Part shown: in pieces, positions 51,134 to 60,213 of the stretch
Layout: each line of letters starts with the position of its first letter
Numbering within the stretch: position 1 is the stretch's first letter
NCBI GenBank assembly: GCA_902594675.1
Contig: CACJNE010000004.1
Span: 37,523-101,522, forward strand
DNA length: 64,000 nucleotides
From: an uncultured Pelagibacteraceae bacterium
GTDB taxonomy: Bacteria; Pseudomonadota; Alphaproteobacteria; Pelagibacterales; Pelagibacteraceae
Direction: 5' to 3'
Notes under the pieces: generated by a model
The model's input: only the letters and a program-made list of their open reading frames with translations
What the model was told of the DNA's origin: nothing
The model's database searches: none
Made by a program: the position numbers and the translations under genes

Positions 51134-52717
51134 ATGAATAATCAATCAACAAAAGATAAAGATGCACGATCGTCGAATGCAATGGCAGCGACTTCTCATC
51201 CATTGGCCACTGAAGAAGCATTAAAAATACTTAAAATGGGAGGAAATGCAGTGGATGCCTCTATTGCTGCTTCAATTGTTTTATCAGTTGTTGAACCTAA
51301 CGCAACAAGTATCGGTGGTGATTGTTTTGGAATTGTTAAAATGAATAATAAAGATGCAGTATCTTTTAATGGATCTGGTTTGGCTCCAGAAAAATTAAAT
51401 TATGATTTCTTTAAGGAAAAAAATATAGATAAAATTGGATTAACAAGTCCTCATTCGGTAACTATACCTGGAGCAGTTCATGCTTGGGAAACTATCCATA
51501 AAGAATTTGGCAAACTTGATTTTGAACAATTATTTTCAGGAGCAATTAATATTGCAAAAAATGGTCATAAAATTTCTAAAGTAGTATCGCAAGCTTGGCA
51601 AAACAGTTTAAATAAAATTAATGGAAATGAGAATTCAAAAAAAATTTTTTTAAAAGATGGTCGTACATATAAAGAAAATGAATTAATGAAAAATATTGCG
51701 TTGGGAGAAACGCTTGAGGCAATTAGTAAAAAAGGAAGTAAAGAATTTTATGAAGGTGAAACTGCAAAAGATATAATTGAGAGTTTAAATGAATTAGGAG
51801 GCGTTCATACTTTTGAAGATTTTTCTAAGCAGAAAACAATAAGATCAGAAACTATCAAATCTTTATATAAAGGTAATTTTATTCATCAATGCCCTCCTAA
51901 TGGACCTGGTGTTACGGTATTAGTTATGATGAAATTATTAGAAAGACTTAACATTCAAAACTATAAATTTAACAGCGTAGAAAGATTTCATCTTGAAGCA
52001 GAAGTTACAAAACAAGCCTATAAAGTTAAAGAAACAAGTTTAGGTGATCCAAGTTTTGCAAATATTAATTTGGATGAAATTTTAAGTGATAAAAATATTG
52101 AAGATATTTTTAATAAAATTAATCTAAATTCATGCAGTGATGTTGGTGACTTAAATATTCCAGCTCACCCAGAGACAATTTATCTAACAGTAGTAGATAA
52201 AGACTTAAATAGCGTATCAATAATCAATTCTGTTTGTTATGTTTTTGGATCAGGGATTACAACAAATAAAAGTGGAATACTTTTGCATAATAGAGGTACA
52301 AATTTCAGAGTAGAGCATGGACACCCTAACTGTATTGCTGGCTTAAAAAGACCATTGCATACTATTATTCCAGGTATGGTCATTGATAAAGATAACAACG
52401 CAACCTTAAGCTATGGTGTTATGGGTGGTCAATATCAACCAGTCGGACAAGTTCATGTTTTAAATAATATGATTGATTATGGGATGGGACCGCAAGAAGC
52501 TTTAAGCTTTCCTAGAGCATTTCATTTTAATAATATTTATAAGCTCGAAAAAACTGTTGATAAAGAGATTTTTTATGGTCTTAAAGAAGTAGGTCACAAT
52601 GTAGAATATATTGATGGTACACATGGTGGAGGGCAAGCAATAAAAATTAATAGAAGCGAAGGTGATCTATTAGGTGGATCAGATCCTAGAAAAGATGGGT
52701 ACGCAAAAGGATATTAG
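51134..52717 (+). CDS. Gamma-glutamyltransferase-family Ntn hydrolase (possible oxamate amidohydrolase-like)
   Basis: AATSHPLATEEALKILKMGGNAVDASIAASIVLSVVEP, NGPGVTVLVMMKLLE, predicted nucleophile region HPETIYLTVVDKDLNSVS. Substrate not determinable from sequence alone. Confidence 0.82.
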   Translation: MNNQSTKDKDARSSNAMAATSHPLATEEALKILKMGGNAVDASIAASIVLSVVEPNATSIGGDCFGIVKMNNKDAVSFNGSGLAPEKLNYDFFKEKNIDKIGLTSPHSVTIPGAVHAWETIHKEFGKLDFEQLFSGAINIAKNGHKISKVVSQAWQNSLNKINGNENSKKIFLKDGRTYKENELMKNIALGETLEAISKKGSKEFYEGETAKDIIESLNELGGVHTFEDFSKQKTIRSETIKSLYKGNFIHQCPPNGPGVTVLVMMKLLERLNIQNYKFNSVERFHLEAEVTKQAYKVKETSLGDPSFANINLDEILSDKNIEDIFNKINLNSCSDVGDLNIPAHPETIYLTVVDKDLNSVSIINSVCYVFGSGITTNKSGILLHNRGTNFRVEHGHPNCIAGLKRPLHTIIPGMVIDKDNNATLSYGVMGGQYQPVGQVHVLNNMIDYGMGPQEALSFPRAFHFNNIYKLEKTVDKEIFYGLKEVGHNVEYIDGTHGGGQAIKINRSEGDLLGGSDPRKDGYAKGY

Positions 52718-52719
52718 AA

Positions 52720-54228
52720 GTGTCAAAAAGAATTGTTAAAAATATTTTTGAAAATAGTGAAACTGATAAAATTGCAATTTCGTCTGAAAACAATTCAAAA
52801 ATTAGTTACAGAGATTTAAAAATATTTGTTGAAGATATTTCAAAACAATTATCAGGAAATGGTATATCAAATAAGGATAGAGCCGCAATAGTTCTTCCGA
52901 ATGGACCATCCATGGCCACTAGTTTTTTAGGAATTTCAAGTTACATGTCTGCTGCTCCTCTTAATCCATCATATAAATCAGAAGAGTATGAGTTTTATCT
53001 TAAGGATTTAAATCCTAAAATAATTATTGTTGAAAAAAATTCAAATAATCCGTCAGTAGAAGTTGCAAAAAAATTAAATATAGAAATTTGTGAATTGAAA
53101 ATCCATAAAGATCAACCTGAAGGTTTGTTTGATTTGTTTGATAACAAAAGTGATTATTCATCCCCAAATGAAAATGATGAGGCTTTGGTCCTGCATACTT
53201 CAGGAACTACCTCAAGGCCAAAAATTGTGCCGTTATCTAATAATAATATTTATTCATCTTCTGAAAATATTTCAAAAAGTTTAAGTCTTACAGATAATGA
53301 TCATTGTTTAAATATTATGCCATTATTTCATATTCATGGACTTATAGCAGTTTTAGCGACATCAATGAAAGTTGGTGCATCAGTATGTGCCTCTAGCGGT
53401 TTTAATGCATTAAAGTTTCTTGATTTGGCTAGATTAGAAAAAATTACTTGGTATTCAGGCGTACCAACTATGCATCAAGCAATCTTATTAAGAGCAAATA
53501 AAAATAAAGAGGCAGCAAAAAACTTAAATTTAAGATTAATTAGATCTTCCTCAGCTTCATTACCTCCTGCTGTATTTAAAGATTTAAATGAAGCATTTGA
53601 TTGTCCTGTTATTGAAGCATATGGGATGACTGAAGCAACACATCAAATGACGTCAAATCCATTACCACCAAAACAACAAAAAGCAGGATTTGTAGGCCTA
53701 CCAGCAGGTCCAGAAGTATGTATTATGAGTGAAAATGGTGACATCATGAAAAAAGGTGAAGAAGGCGAAGTATGTATAAAGGGTGAAAACGTAACACTTG
53801 GCTACGAAAATAATGAAGAAGCAAACAAAACAAGTTTCACAAATGGTTGGTTTAGAACTGGTGATCAAGGATATTTTGACGAAGACGGATATTTGAAAAT
53901 TTCAGGAAGATTGAAAGAAATAATTAATAAGGGTGGAGAAAAAATATCTCCTTTGGAGGTTGATAATGTTTTAATGGATCATCCATCAATAGACCAAGCT
54001 GTATGTTTTGGTTACGAGGATAAAATGCTTGGTGAAAATATAGCAAGCGCTATAATTATTAAGTCCGGAGAGATGTGTTCAGAAGAAGATGTATTAAAAT
54101 ATGCTCAAGAAAAATTAGCAAAATTTAAAATTCCTAAGAAAATTTTTTTTGTAGATGAAATTCCAAAGGGAGCAACTGGTAAGTTACAAAGAAACGTTTT
54201 AGCAAAAAAATTTGGTTTAAGTAGTTAA
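52720..54228 (+). CDS. ANL-family acyl-CoA synthetase resembling oxalate-CoA ligase (AAE3/Pcs60 type)
   Basis: GTG start. MPLFHIHGLIAVL, IRSSSASLPPAVFKDLNEAFDCPVIEAYGMTEATHQMTSNPLPP, GRLKEIINKGGEKISPLEVDNVL are very close to remembered oxalyl-CoA synthetase motifs. Confidence 0.8.
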   Translation: MSKRIVKNIFENSETDKIAISSENNSKISYRDLKIFVEDISKQLSGNGISNKDRAAIVLPNGPSMATSFLGISSYMSAAPLNPSYKSEEYEFYLKDLNPKIIIVEKNSNNPSVEVAKKLNIEICELKIHKDQPEGLFDLFDNKSDYSSPNENDEALVLHTSGTTSRPKIVPLSNNNIYSSSENISKSLSLTDNDHCLNIMPLFHIHGLIAVLATSMKVGASVCASSGFNALKFLDLARLEKITWYSGVPTMHQAILLRANKNKEAAKNLNLRLIRSSSASLPPAVFKDLNEAFDCPVIEAYGMTEATHQMTSNPLPPKQQKAGFVGLPAGPEVCIMSENGDIMKKGEEGEVCIKGENVTLGYENNEEANKTSFTNGWFRTGDQGYFDEDGYLKISGRLKEIINKGGEKISPLEVDNVLMDHPSIDQAVCFGYEDKMLGENIASAIIIKSGEMCSEEDVLKYAQEKLAKFKIPKKIFFVDEIPKGATGKLQRNVLAKKFGLSS

Positions 54229-55244
54229 TGACAAAAATTTGTATATTTGGTGCAGGATCTATCGGTGGATATTTGGCAGCTTGTTTAAGTAAAACAAATA
54301 TAGATTTATCTCTTATAGCTAGAGGACCACACAAAAAAGCGATAGAGGAAAATGGATTGACATTAATTAAAGAGGGTAGGTCTGAAAACTTTAAATTAAA
54401 AGTAACCGATGATCCCAAAACATTAGATGTACAAGACTATATATTTATTTCTGTAAAGGCTCATGCAATTTCAAATATTGTTGATTCACTTAAAAATATA
54501 ATTGGAGAAAAAACTTCGATTTTATCAGCTGTAAATGGCCTTCCTTGGTGGTATTTTTATAAAGCAAATACTGGAACGAATTTAGACAACCATCATATTG
54601 ATAGTGTGGATCCCGAGGGAAAAATATGGAAACATTTAGATCCAGCAAAAGCTATTGGTTGTGTTGTTTACCCAGCTGCTGAAATAACTGAACCAGGTGT
54701 AATAAAACATAATGGAGGAGAAAGATTTACACTTGGTGAACCTGATGGATCTAAATCAGAAAGACTTAAACTCATTGCTGATTTATTAATTGCAGGCGGC
54801 TTAAAAGCTCCTCAAAAAAGCAATTTAAGAGATGAAATTTGGATAAAACTTTGGGGTAATTGCTCATTTAATATCATTAGTGCTCTTTATGATAAAACCT
54901 TGGATGAAATTGGAAATGATCCAGAATTGTTAAAAATAGTAAGAAAATTGATGGAGGAATGCCAACAAGTAGGTGAAAAAATTGGTGTAAAATTTAATGT
55001 TTCTATTGATCATAGAATAAATGCTGCGATTTCTATTAAGGGTCATAAACCATCAACAACTCAAGATTTACATGCTAAACGTCCATTAGAAATTGATCCA
55101 ATTATTGGTTCTCTTATTGAAATTGGTAACAAAGTTAACATCAAAACCGAAAATTTAAAATATGAGTACGAAAAATTAAAAACAAAAGCGGAAAATCTTG
55201 GTTTATACCAAAGATCAAAATTAATTGATCAAATCACAAAATAA
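54228..55244 (+). CDS. PanE/ApbA-family reductase (ketopantoate reductase-like; candidate oxalyl-CoA reductase)
   Basis: ICIFGAGSIGGYLAACLSK Rossmann motif, VKAHAISNIV, LRDEIWIKLWGNCSFNIISAL; overlaps the ligase stop codon (TAATG). Confidence 0.82.
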   Translation: MTKICIFGAGSIGGYLAACLSKTNIDLSLIARGPHKKAIEENGLTLIKEGRSENFKLKVTDDPKTLDVQDYIFISVKAHAISNIVDSLKNIIGEKTSILSAVNGLPWWYFYKANTGTNLDNHHIDSVDPEGKIWKHLDPAKAIGCVVYPAAEITEPGVIKHNGGERFTLGEPDGSKSERLKLIADLLIAGGLKAPQKSNLRDEIWIKLWGNCSFNIISALYDKTLDEIGNDPELLKIVRKLMEECQQVGEKIGVKFNVSIDHRINAAISIKGHKPSTTQDLHAKRPLEIDPIIGSLIEIGNKVNIKTENLKYEYEKLKTKAENLGLYQRSKLIDQITK

Positions 55245-57896
55245 TTAAAAGTTTAAAGATATATCTCTGTGGATAGAATTACATTTTGAAACATATATAG
55301 CTTGTTCTTTTGTAAGTTTTGATTGCAATCTTAATCCAATAGTCTCACTAATAACTTTGTCATGAGCATTTATTCTATCCATATATTTTTTCTTGAAATT
55401 TTTTCTCCAACTAACTTCTTGCTCAAATAACTCAATAGTATCGACCGTTGAGGATTGAAGTTTTTCAAAATCAACTTCGTCCTCATCCATTAAAGTGATA
55501 AGATAATCTAATTTATCGGCAAACTCATCAGATCCAGAAATTTCTCCGACTTTTTCAAATATATTATCTATAAACTCTATTGCATCAATGTAACCTCTGT
55601 TATCTATTTTATTTTTAAGAAGTTTCATTTCTTGCTCTAATTCTTCAAATTTTTCACCATCATTTATAAAACTCTTAATCAACAATAAATCTTCGTAAGC
55701 ATTATCAACTGTTTTTCGATATTTTCTTGTTGCAAGATTTTTTGCTTTATTAATTTTGTTAAATTCATCATTTTTTGATTTCCATTCTTCTGGGATTTGA
55801 CTACTTATCTCGTCTATTTCTAGTTTCACATTTTCAATTTTTTGTTCAAGTTTGTTTTTATCTGAAACATCTTCATCATCTAAGTTTCTAATCTCAGCTT
55901 TATACTTATCTATCTTTTTATTTAATTTTAAAATCTTCTTTTGTTTCTTTCTGGTTTTAAAATGTAAGTCTCTGTAATCAACTGCATAATCGTTATATAA
56001 TGTCTCTGTACTTTTAACCTCATTAACAAGTTCAAAAGAGTAATTAGAATTATCAACATGGCGTTGGAAATAACTTAATTTATCTGCTGGTAAATTTGCA
56101 AGAATAATGTCGTCAAAGTCAGTTATACTTTTATTTATTACATCAGCATTATTAGAGTAGTTTGCAAATTTATACTCTTGTAAGCAATATTGTAGTTTTG
56201 GATTCATCGGAGGTGGAGCAACATTAGATGTTAAGTAAACCCTGTTTGGTAAATAATTTACTAGACTAGGGTATGCACCCACAATTCCTAAACCGATAAG
56301 TTGTAAGATAATAAAAGGAACAACACCTTTCCAGATATCTAATGTTTGGACCACTTTTGGAGCTACACCTTTTAAATAAAATAAAGCAAATCCAAATGGC
56401 GGTGTTAAGAAAGAAGTTTGTAAATTAACACCTATCATTACTCCAAGCCATACAGCTGTAACATTTGCTCCTGTTTCAGCTAGCAATATTGGTGCAATTA
56501 TTGGTACAACAACAACTGCAATCTCAATAAAATCTAAAAAGAAACCTAACAAGAAAATTACAATCATGACCACAACAAACTGAGTCCAAAAACCTCCTGG
56601 TAAATCTTGAAGAAAATCTCTTACTAATTCCTCACCACCAAATGCTCTAAAGCCTGATGTAAGCATTGCAGCACCAAGAAGGATTATAAATACCATTGAA
56701 GTAGTAATACATGTCTCAGTAACAACTTCTTTTAAAACATTTTCAGTTTTAAATGTTCTCCAAAAACTCCATGCAATACCATAAACGAGTATTGCTACAA
56801 AAAATGCGGTAATATAGATAGCACCTAAATTTCTTTCTTCTAAATTTTTAACATTAAGTTCATATGTGGATGCAAGAAAAGTAATAGGTATTAATGATCC
56901 AATTATAAGAATTAAAGGATAAAAAGCACTTTTCTTACCTTCAAATAATCTATAACCAGCCATCAACGTTGCGCCAATTGCTCCAATTGAACCAGCTTGG
57001 TTAACTGTTGCTATACCCATCAAGATTGAACCCAAAACTGCAAAAATAAGTGCAAGAGGAGGAATAATTATAACAATTACTCGTAACCAAAATTTAAGAT
57101 TAAATTCTCCTTTAAATGGAACTGGTGGGGCTACACCTTTTTTTATTCTCGCATAGAAAAATACATAAATCATGTAAAGCGCAACTAAAACGAGACCAGG
57201 TAAAAGAGCACCAAGGAACATATCACCAGCACTTGAAGACCCAACTCTAAATTCTCCTGGCATGTTAAATTCTCCAGTGACTGCTTTGTAATCATTTTGA
57301 CGGATGTTGTTTGCAACATCTGATGCGCTAGCTAATTGGTCAGCAATAATAATTAAAACAATAGATGGGGGTATTATTTGACCTAACGTTCCAGATGAAC
57401 ATACGATACCACTGGCAAGTTTCCTATCGTAGTTATTATTTAACATAGTAGGCAATGAGATTAATCCCATTGCAATAACAGTTGCCCCAACAATACCTGT
57501 AGTTGCTGCTAACAATGCCCCAACGAAAATTACTGAAATACCAAGACCACCAGGAATTGGACCAAATAATTGACCCATTGTTATTAATAAATCTTCTGCA
57601 ATTTTGGATTTTTGCAGCATAATTCCCATAAAAATAAACAAAGGAATTGCAATTAGGGTGTCAGTTTCAACATCCCAATAATTACTCCTAAAGTTTGTAA
57701 TACCAGCAACAAGCCATTCTATCGGACCATCAACTGCAAAATAAGCATCTGCATCACCTTCAAATAAATATCCAAAAAATGCAGCTAATCCAATTGATAT
57801 TATAGCTGAACCAGGAAGCGCAAATGCTACAGGATATCCTGAAGCAAGAGCAACTATCATTATTAAGACTAAAACTGCTAAGAAAAATAGTTCCAT
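55245..57896 (-). CDS. TRAP transporter large permease (DctM type) with about 330-aa C-terminal coiled-coil-like extension
   Basis: GIVGATVIAMGLISLPTMLNNNYDRKLASGIVCSSGTLGQIIPPSIVLI, LQTSFLTPPFGFALFYLKGVAP; charged C-terminal region from about 56240 to 55245. Confidence 0.93.
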   Translation of the reverse strand: MELFFLAVLVLIMIVALASGYPVAFALPGSAIISIGLAAFFGYLFEGDADAYFAVDGPIEWLVAGITNFRSNYWDVETDTLIAIPLFIFMGIMLQKSKIAEDLLITMGQLFGPIPGGLGISVIFVGALLAATTGIVGATVIAMGLISLPTMLNNNYDRKLASGIVCSSGTLGQIIPPSIVLIIIADQLASASDVANNIRQNDYKAVTGEFNMPGEFRVGSSSAGDMFLGALLPGLVLVALYMIYVFFYARIKKGVAPPVPFKGEFNLKFWLRVIVIIIPPLALIFAVLGSILMGIATVNQAGSIGAIGATLMAGYRLFEGKKSAFYPLILIIGSLIPITFLASTYELNVKNLEERNLGAIYITAFFVAILVYGIAWSFWRTFKTENVLKEVVTETCITTSMVFIILLGAAMLTSGFRAFGGEELVRDFLQDLPGGFWTQFVVVMIVIFLLGFFLDFIEIAVVVVPIIAPILLAETGANVTAVWLGVMIGVNLQTSFLTPPFGFALFYLKGVAPKVVQTLDIWKGVVPFIILQLIGLGIVGAYPSLVNYLPNRVYLTSNVAPPPMNPKLQYCLQEYKFANYSNNADVINKSITDFDDIILANLPADKLSYFQRHVDNSNYSFELVNEVKSTETLYNDYAVDYRDLHFKTRKKQKKILKLNKKIDKYKAEIRNLDDEDVSDKNKLEQKIENVKLEIDEISSQIPEEWKSKNDEFNKINKAKNLATRKYRKTVDNAYEDLLLIKSFINDGEKFEELEQEMKLLKNKIDNRGYIDAIEFIDNIFEKVGEISGSDEFADKLDYLITLMDEDEVDFEKLQSSTVDTIELFEQEVSWRKNFKKKYMDRINAHDKVISETIGLRLQSKLTKEQAIYVSKCNSIHRDISLNF

Positions 57897-57899
57897 ACC

Positions 57900-58889
57900 T
57901 TAATTTTCCTTACCATTTAAAATTTTATAACTACTACCCATGAAATAGCTCGTAAACTGTAAAAGCATGGTAACTGCAAATACTGCCAAGTAAACGGCCA
58001 TCAAATATAAAAGGTATAAACCATTAGATCCTTGTTGCGTAACTTCAAAGGCAACCACCGGTCCATTTATTATACTTGCTTTTCCATTAAGTCCTAAAAA
58101 TAAAACTATCAATACAAGTGGAACACCCAGAAGAGCAGAGCCCAAAAGATTTGTCCAAGCTTTTTTTCTTTCACTAAAGGAAGAGTATAGCACATCTACT
58201 CTTACATGACCTTCGTGAATTAAAGCATAAGCACTTGCAAATAAATATAATGCAGCATACCAGAAACGAACAAGATCTCCTTGAAAAGCTTGCTCGTAAG
58301 AAAATATAAATCTAGATAAGACAATTATGAATTCACTGACAACAACTAAAACTGCTAACCAAATAAAACCAACAGATTTTGTAAAGTAACCAATTACAAA
58401 TGAAATTAATATAATTGGAAAATGTATAAATGTAATTCTTTCTGGTGATTTCACCATAAAGGCTTTCACTTCTGGACTGAAAATAGCTTCCCATAATCTT
58501 TCAACGACCATAAATGAAATTATAAAATCAGCCACTCCGACTAAGAATACTGCCCAAAAAGATGACCTAACTAAGTAGGCTGAAAAATTTGATAGTATCT
58601 CTGAGTCTCGTTCTAAAGTTTGAGAGTAAGTTTTAAAAACATAAATTATTACAGCTACAATGCATATTAAGTAAACTCCAATTTGCATAAAACCATAACT
58701 CAAAGTGGATCCTTCAAGTGCTTTTTTCTTAAAACCAAACATTTCATAATGAGAGAAAATTTTCTTAACTCCAGGCCAGTCAATCCAAACTGTTAAAACA
58801 TTATTTATGAGGAATGCCAGAGTGAAAGCTAATACTGAGTAGCTAGCAATTCTTAGATATAGAGATATTTTGCTATTTTCTGAACTCAT
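57900..58889 (-). CDS. TRAP transporter small permease (DctQ type), enlarged
   Basis: FWYAALYLFASAYALIHEGHVRVDVLYSSFSERKKAW is DctQ-like; 329 aa with an additional N-terminal multi-TM part. Confidence 0.88.
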   Translation of the reverse strand: MSSENSKISLYLRIASYSVLAFTLAFLINNVLTVWIDWPGVKKIFSHYEMFGFKKKALEGSTLSYGFMQIGVYLICIVAVIIYVFKTYSQTLERDSEILSNFSAYLVRSSFWAVFLVGVADFIISFMVVERLWEAIFSPEVKAFMVKSPERITFIHFPIILISFVIGYFTKSVGFIWLAVLVVVSEFIIVLSRFIFSYEQAFQGDLVRFWYAALYLFASAYALIHEGHVRVDVLYSSFSERKKAWTNLLGSALLGVPLVLIVLFLGLNGKASIINGPVVAFEVTQQGSNGLYLLYLMAVYLAVFAVTMLLQFTSYFMGSSYKILNGKEN

Positions 58890-58933
58890 ATGAATTTAAA
58901 TTTCTCTTAGTAATACTTAATTTTGAAATAAAA

Positions 58934-58959
58934 AAAAGGGCCCAAAAGAGGGCCCTTTT
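58934..58959 (-). terminator. Strong intrinsic terminator/attenuator between TRAP SBP and permease genes
   Basis: AAAAGGGCCC-aaaaga-GGGCCCTTTT, perfect 10-bp stem flanked by an A-tract (U-tract on the minus strand). Confidence 0.88.
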
Positions 58960-58978
58960 AATATCAAATTAAGCTTGA

Positions 58979-60109
58979 TTACATTCCTAAAGCTCTGTTT
59001 CTTTGAGAAATGTAAGGTGAGTCAGACAAGTTAGTCCAAGATCCAATGTCTTTTCTTGCTTTTAAGAAGCTCGAATGAACTCTTTCAGCAAGACCACTGC
59101 TAGCTCTTGTTTCTTCAAACACTTCGTTAGCAGCTGAAGCAAAGCCATCGTATACCTTGTCGCTAAACTTCTCAAGTTTAACACCATGATCATTGATCAA
59201 TCTAGCTAAAGCCGCACCATTTTTAGCATTGTACTCAGACATCATTACGTCATTTTCCATTGCTGCAGCAGCTTCAATCAATAATTGATCTGATTTGTTT
59301 AAGCTTGTGAACCATGATTTATTTGTTCCACATGCTAACATTGATCCAGGCTCGTGCATACCAGGATAGTAGTAGTACTTAGCAGCTTCTTGGAATTTCA
59401 TAGCTTCATCATTCCATGGACCTACCCACTCAGTAGCATCAATTGCTCCAGATACTAGGTTTTCGTAAATTTGTCCACCAGGTAATGAAACCGGAGATCC
59501 TCCAAGTTTACCAATTACTTGTCCACCTAAACCAGGCATACGCATTTTTAAACCTTTGAAGTCATTAGGGCTTCTAATTTTTTTGTTAAACCATCCACCC
59601 ATTTGAACTCCTGTGCTTCCACACATAAAGTTTTTTAAACCAAATTTGTCAGCTAGTTCATCCCATAACTCTTGACCACCTGCAAATCTAATCCATGCAT
59701 TCATTTCAGTGTAAGTAAAACCAAATGGTACCGCTGTAAAATAACCCCAAGCTGGATCTTTCTTCACCCAGTAGTAGTCAGCAGCATGGTACATTTGTGA
59801 GTTACCAGATGCAACTTCATCAAATGAGTCAAATGCTTTAACTCTTTCGTTCGCTGCATAATAAGTAACTTGAATTCTACCATCACTTATATCTGAGATT
59901 CTTTGTGCAAATCTTTGAGCTCCTGTTCCTAAACCTGGAAAATCTCTTCCCCAAGTAGCAACCATTGATGCTTCAATTCTTTCAGCAGCAACAGCTGGAG
60001 CAGCTAAAGATGATGCAGCTACGGCAGCAACACCAGTTGCGGCAGCAGCTTTAAAGAACTTACGTCTTGAAGGTGTTTTGTTAACCTTCAGCTTTTTGTC
60101 TTTAATCAT
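58979..60109 (-). CDS. TRAP transporter substrate-binding protein (TakP/DctP-like, Tat signal)
   Basis: SRRKFFKAAAATGVAAVAASSLAAPAVAA Tat-type signal; LKMRMPGLGGQVIGKLGGSPVSLPGGQIYENLVSGAIDATEWVGPWNDEAMKFQEAAKYYYYPG. Confidence 0.93.
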   Translation of the reverse strand: MIKDKKLKVNKTPSRRKFFKAAAATGVAAVAASSLAAPAVAAERIEASMVATWGRDFPGLGTGAQRFAQRISDISDGRIQVTYYAANERVKAFDSFDEVASGNSQMYHAADYYWVKKDPAWGYFTAVPFGFTYTEMNAWIRFAGGQELWDELADKFGLKNFMCGSTGVQMGGWFNKKIRSPNDFKGLKMRMPGLGGQVIGKLGGSPVSLPGGQIYENLVSGAIDATEWVGPWNDEAMKFQEAAKYYYYPGMHEPGSMLACGTNKSWFTSLNKSDQLLIEAAAAMENDVMMSEYNAKNGAALARLINDHGVKLEKFSDKVYDGFASAANEVFEETRASSGLAERVHSSFLKARKDIGSWTNLSDSPYISQRNRALGM

Positions 60110-60213
60110 TTATTTCTCCTCTTTAGTTAATTAACTGCAGGATATTAAACACATATGTAACTTAGAGTCATTTTAAAAATGACTGATATTCAATTAAATA
60201 CAACTTCAGATTG

